A DNA stretch of 64,000 nucleotides from Pseudomonadota bacterium (GTDB taxonomy: Bacteria; Pseudomonadota; Gammaproteobacteria; Burkholderiales; Rhodocyclaceae): the NCBI GenBank assembly GCA_018261905.1, contig JAGTRU010000007.1, positions 1-64,000 on the forward strand, read 5' to 3'. The notes below the pieces were generated by a model. That model saw nothing but the letters and a program-made list of their open reading frames with translations, made no database searches and was not told the origin of the DNA. Positions 60,826 through 64,000 of the stretch are shown one piece after another. The translations under genes were made by a program, and so were the position numbers. How positions within the stretch are numbered: the first letter of the stretch is position 1; each line of letters opens with the position of its first letter.

Positions 60826-61422
60826 ATGAGCAACGACATCTATCTGGCGCCGCCCGGCAGCGGTCTTCCCGGCCCGGAACGACTGCTCGCCAGTTCCCTG
60901 CTGCAAGGCATGCGTGCCTTGCTCTCCAAAGATCGCCTGAGCCGCTGGCTGCAGCACGAAACGGCACGCAGCATCAGCCTCGCCGCCAGCCTGCCGAGGC
61001 CGCTGAGCAGCCGCCGGGTATTGACGCCCCGCCTGACCGGGCTCGAAGACGACAGCCGGAACTGGTCGGCGAACATGGTCCTGCAGCATCTGTTCATCGT
61101 CATCGGCGGCATCCGCCAGTTGAGCGAAGCGCTTGCCGACGACCAGGCCTTCGCCCGGGAAGTGCGGATCGCCGACGTCAAACCGGAGCCGGCCGCCGGC
61201 CCGGAACAACAGCTCTTGTTACGCCACGCCGTCGACGAATACACCGCCTTGATCGATAGCCTGGGCAATCTACGCAGCGCCGGCCGCCATGCCCACCCCT
61301 GGTTCGGCCGGCTCGACCTGCGCGGCTGGCACGCCTTGAGCGCCATGCACGCCACGGCCCACCGCCGCCAACTCCAACATATCGTCGGACAACTCAATCA
61401 GGCCGATATCCGCAAGTCCTGA
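60826..61422 (+). CDS. DinB-like domain protein
   Basis: A 198-residue helical protein. A DinB-type four-helix bundle is suggested by the His in LQHLFIVIGGI and the pair in WHALSAMHATAHRRQLQHI (H-x3-H spacing), with HPWFGRLDLRGWHAL preceding, which could bind a divalent metal. Function unknown. A TATAAT at 60788-60793 could be its -10 element. miaA starts 61 bp later. Confidence 0.65.
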   Translation: MSNDIYLAPPGSGLPGPERLLASSLLQGMRALLSKDRLSRWLQHETARSISLAASLPRPLSSRRVLTPRLTGLEDDSRNWSANMVLQHLFIVIGGIRQLSEALADDQAFAREVRIADVKPEPAAGPEQQLLLRHAVDEYTALIDSLGNLRSAGRHAHPWFGRLDLRGWHALSAMHATAHRRQLQHIVGQLNQADIRKS

Positions 61423-61482
61423 CCGCGCCGGCCGAGATCGTCGGCCGGCCGGAGGGCGGGGGCCGTGGTAGCATTCGCCGCC

Positions 61483-62424
61483 ATGAAGCCGCCCCGCCTG
61501 CCCCCCGCCATCCTGATCATGGGTCCCACCGCCTCCGGCAAGACCGCCGTCGCCATGGCGCTGGCCGACCGTTTCCCGGTCGAACTGATCAGCGTCGATT
61601 CGGCCCAGGTCTTTCGCGACATGGATATCGGCACCGCCAAGCCGGACCGGGCGACCCTGGCCCGCTACCCGCACCGCCTGATCGACCTCATTTCGCCGGA
61701 AGAAAGCTACTCCACCGCCCGTTTCCGCAACGACGCGCTGGCTGCGATGGAAGCCATCACGGCGGCCGGCAAGGTACCGCTGCTGGTCGGTGGCACCATG
61801 CTCTACTTCCGCAGCCTGCTCCAGGGACTGGCCGAGTTGCCGCCGGCCGATGCCGGGCTGCGCGCCGCCCTCGACGCCGAGGCCGCGATCGCCGGCTGGC
61901 CGGCAATGCATGCCAAACTCGCCTTGCTCGATCCGGCCACCGCCGCTCGCCTGCATCCGACCGACAGCCAGCGCCTGCAACGGGCACTCGAAATCTGTCA
62001 GTTGAGCGGCCGGCCGATGTCCGAATTGCTGGCCGAAAGCGAGCCCCAGAAACCGCCCTACGATTTCCTCTCGATCGGCCTGCTGCCGTCACTGCGCAGC
62101 GCACTGCACGAACGCATCGCCGAGCGCTTCACGGCCATGTTGCAAGGCGGTCTGGATGAGGAAGTCCGCCGCTTGCGGCAAAACTACCAGCTCCACCTCA
62201 ACCTGCCGTCGATGCGCTGCGTCGGCTATCGGCAGACCTGGGAAGCCCAGGAAGGCATCATTGCCACGCCGGAACTGCGCGAGCGCGGCATTTTTGCCAC
62301 CCGCCAACTTGCCAAGCGACAGATCACCTGGCTGACCAATTCGTTTGCGGCGGAAAACTTCGACTGCCTGGACCCCGCCCTGAGCGAAAAGATCGCCAGC
62401 CGGGTCGGCGCATTCCTAGCCTAA
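61483..62424 (+). CDS. miaA: tRNA dimethylallyltransferase
   Basis: A 313-residue enzyme with P-loop MGPTASGKT (residues 13-21), VDSAQVFRDMDIGTAKP, DLISPEESYS, the motif LVGGTMLYFRSLLQGL and MRCVGYRQTWE. It adds dimethylallyl to adenosine-37 of tRNAs reading UNN codons. ATG 61483 gives the standard N-terminus. The upstream DinB-like gene may be co-transcribed. Confidence 0.95.
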   Translation: MKPPRLPPAILIMGPTASGKTAVAMALADRFPVELISVDSAQVFRDMDIGTAKPDRATLARYPHRLIDLISPEESYSTARFRNDALAAMEAITAAGKVPLLVGGTMLYFRSLLQGLAELPPADAGLRAALDAEAAIAGWPAMHAKLALLDPATAARLHPTDSQRLQRALEICQLSGRPMSELLAESEPQKPPYDFLSIGLLPSLRSALHERIAERFTAMLQGGLDEEVRRLRQNYQLHLNLPSMRCVGYRQTWEAQEGIIATPELRERGIFATRQLAKRQITWLTNSFAAENFDCLDPALSEKIASRVGAFLA

Positions 62425-62677
62425 ATCACTGATTTACGCCCTCACCGTTTGAGGCCGCGCCTGACGAAGCAGTTGTCAATTGCCTTTCGACAGAAGCCCT
62501 CTAGACTTTGGTGCCATGCACTTGGCGGATTGCACCTTTGCCGGCCACGATTTCTCGGATCAAAAATCCAGCCCGGCCCGGAGCGGCTTTCTGCCGTTTT
62601 GGCATTCTCCGACTCGCGGCAACAGCGCTCGGCGACCTTGTGCTTAAGCCGGCCGCTCAGCGGTGTTCAGCCTTTCC

Positions 62678-63365
62678 CTAGCGCAACAAATCGCCACCGA
62701 ATTCGGGGAACTTGGGCGGCGGCTGCGCACAGTCGGGACAAGGCGGCTCCGCCTCGAAGGCCGAATGGCAGGCCCCCATCCCCTGCTCTTTCCAGCCTTT
62801 ACGCAACGGCGCCACGCTGACCAGGACGACGCCGGCGCGGATCATCTCGAGATATTCAGCGACACCGCGCGAAACATCGATGATGCGCCGGCGGTGCTTG
62901 GCATGCATACGGTCATTGACCTTGACGATGGCGCACAGGCTGTTATCCAGGCGGCGCACGGCGACCATGGTGCCGAGCGGAAAATGGTTGCTGGCGGCGG
63001 TGAATTCCTTGGGCTTGAACAGTTCGCCGGTGGCCGTCCGCCGCCCCTGGAAGCCGTAGGCGTAAAAACTGGCGGCACCGCGCAGGCCGGTCGCTTCGTC
63101 ATCCTTCAGTTCGGCGGTCAGCACTTCCGGGGCCAGCGCATCGTGGCGCCGATTCTTGAGATTGTTGCGGCCGAGGGTTCGCACCCCGCGAACGACGGGG
63201 CGCGCCGGTTTCTTGCCGGCTTTGGCGAGATGATGGCGGAGCGCCGATCGATTCGCCGTCGCGCTCTCGGTTTTTTTGACCGAGACCTTGCCGTTTGCCG
63301 CCGCAACCGGCGACACGTTCAGCAACAGCAGGCCGCCACAGATGATGGCGACCCACCGCAGCCGG

Positions 63366-63394
<29 letters not shown>
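62678..63394 (-). CDS. RlpA-like septal ring lytic transglycosylase family protein
   Basis: A 238-residue exported protein with a signal peptide ([22 protein letters not shown]), a basic linker and a double-psi beta-barrel: [56 protein letters not shown]. This fits the RlpA/DPBB fold that acts on peptidoglycan at the septum. The start is taken as GTG 63394, overlapping the purM end by 29 bp; upstream codons are shadow of purM. There is no lipobox, so unlike typical RlpA it is not a lipoprotein. Confidence 0.78.

Positions 63395-64000
<606 letters not shown>

Overview
The window is high-GC DNA that reads as a Betaproteobacterium, most likely a Rhodocyclales relative of Dechloromonas, Azonexus or Azospira. 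This is judged from protein character and gene mix (Fnr next to HemN, a PedF-type quinoprotein module, many sensory proteins, TonB receptors); no search was run. Genes are dense and many adjoining genes overlap by 4 bp. No tRNA, rRNA, CRISPR array or intact insertion sequence was seen.

Layout. 1-1740: 5' part of a type VI secretion VgrG. 1893-3928: a periplasmic Ppx/GppA-like protein with a DUF4337 membrane protein, then a bfd ferredoxin with a promoter and Fur-box-like site. 4023-12691: a copper/anaerobiosis block (SafE-like membrane protein, UspA, Cu+ P-type ATPase, GGDEF-EAL protein, HMA chaperone, a SelD lacking the usual active-site cysteine, hemN and fnr). 12709-21046: DUF302 protein, two TonB-dependent receptors, an ISL3-transposase-like domain protein paired with a DUF6976-like protein, pssA and a thioredoxin.

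21043-49115 is the centre of interest: a PQQ-linked alcohol oxidation island. It has two quinoprotein alcohol dehydrogenases. One has the Asp-x-Asp signature of lanthanide-dependent enzymes (29154-30941) and the other has Asp-x-Ser, typical of calcium enzymes (32207-34078). Divergent from the lanthanide-type gene is a tightly coupled operon: SoxYZ-like carrier, metallo-hydrolase, TonB, TonB receptor, histidine kinase, response regulator, aminopeptidase. Further on are a second kinase/regulator pair, Cache sensors, an AcoD/ExaC-type aldehyde dehydrogenase with DUF779, several c-type cytochromes, a pedF / substrate-binding protein / beta-propeller / cytochrome b561 operon, and an AcoR-type sigma-54 activator. 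Sigma-54 promoter matches precede the lanthanide-type dehydrogenase, the receptor operon and the pedF operon, with a weaker one before the aldehyde dehydrogenase. I infer a sigma-54-controlled alcohol oxidation regulon with its own outer-membrane uptake system, possibly for lanthanides.

49211-64000: an Aer-like chemoreceptor and a solute-binding protein/hybrid kinase pair share an intergenic region with a perfect FNR box. Then come a zinc ribbon-DUF805-glutaredoxin fusion, a rhomboid protease, TPM-domain and LemA proteins, a DinB-like protein, miaA, rlpA-like and the 3' part of purM.
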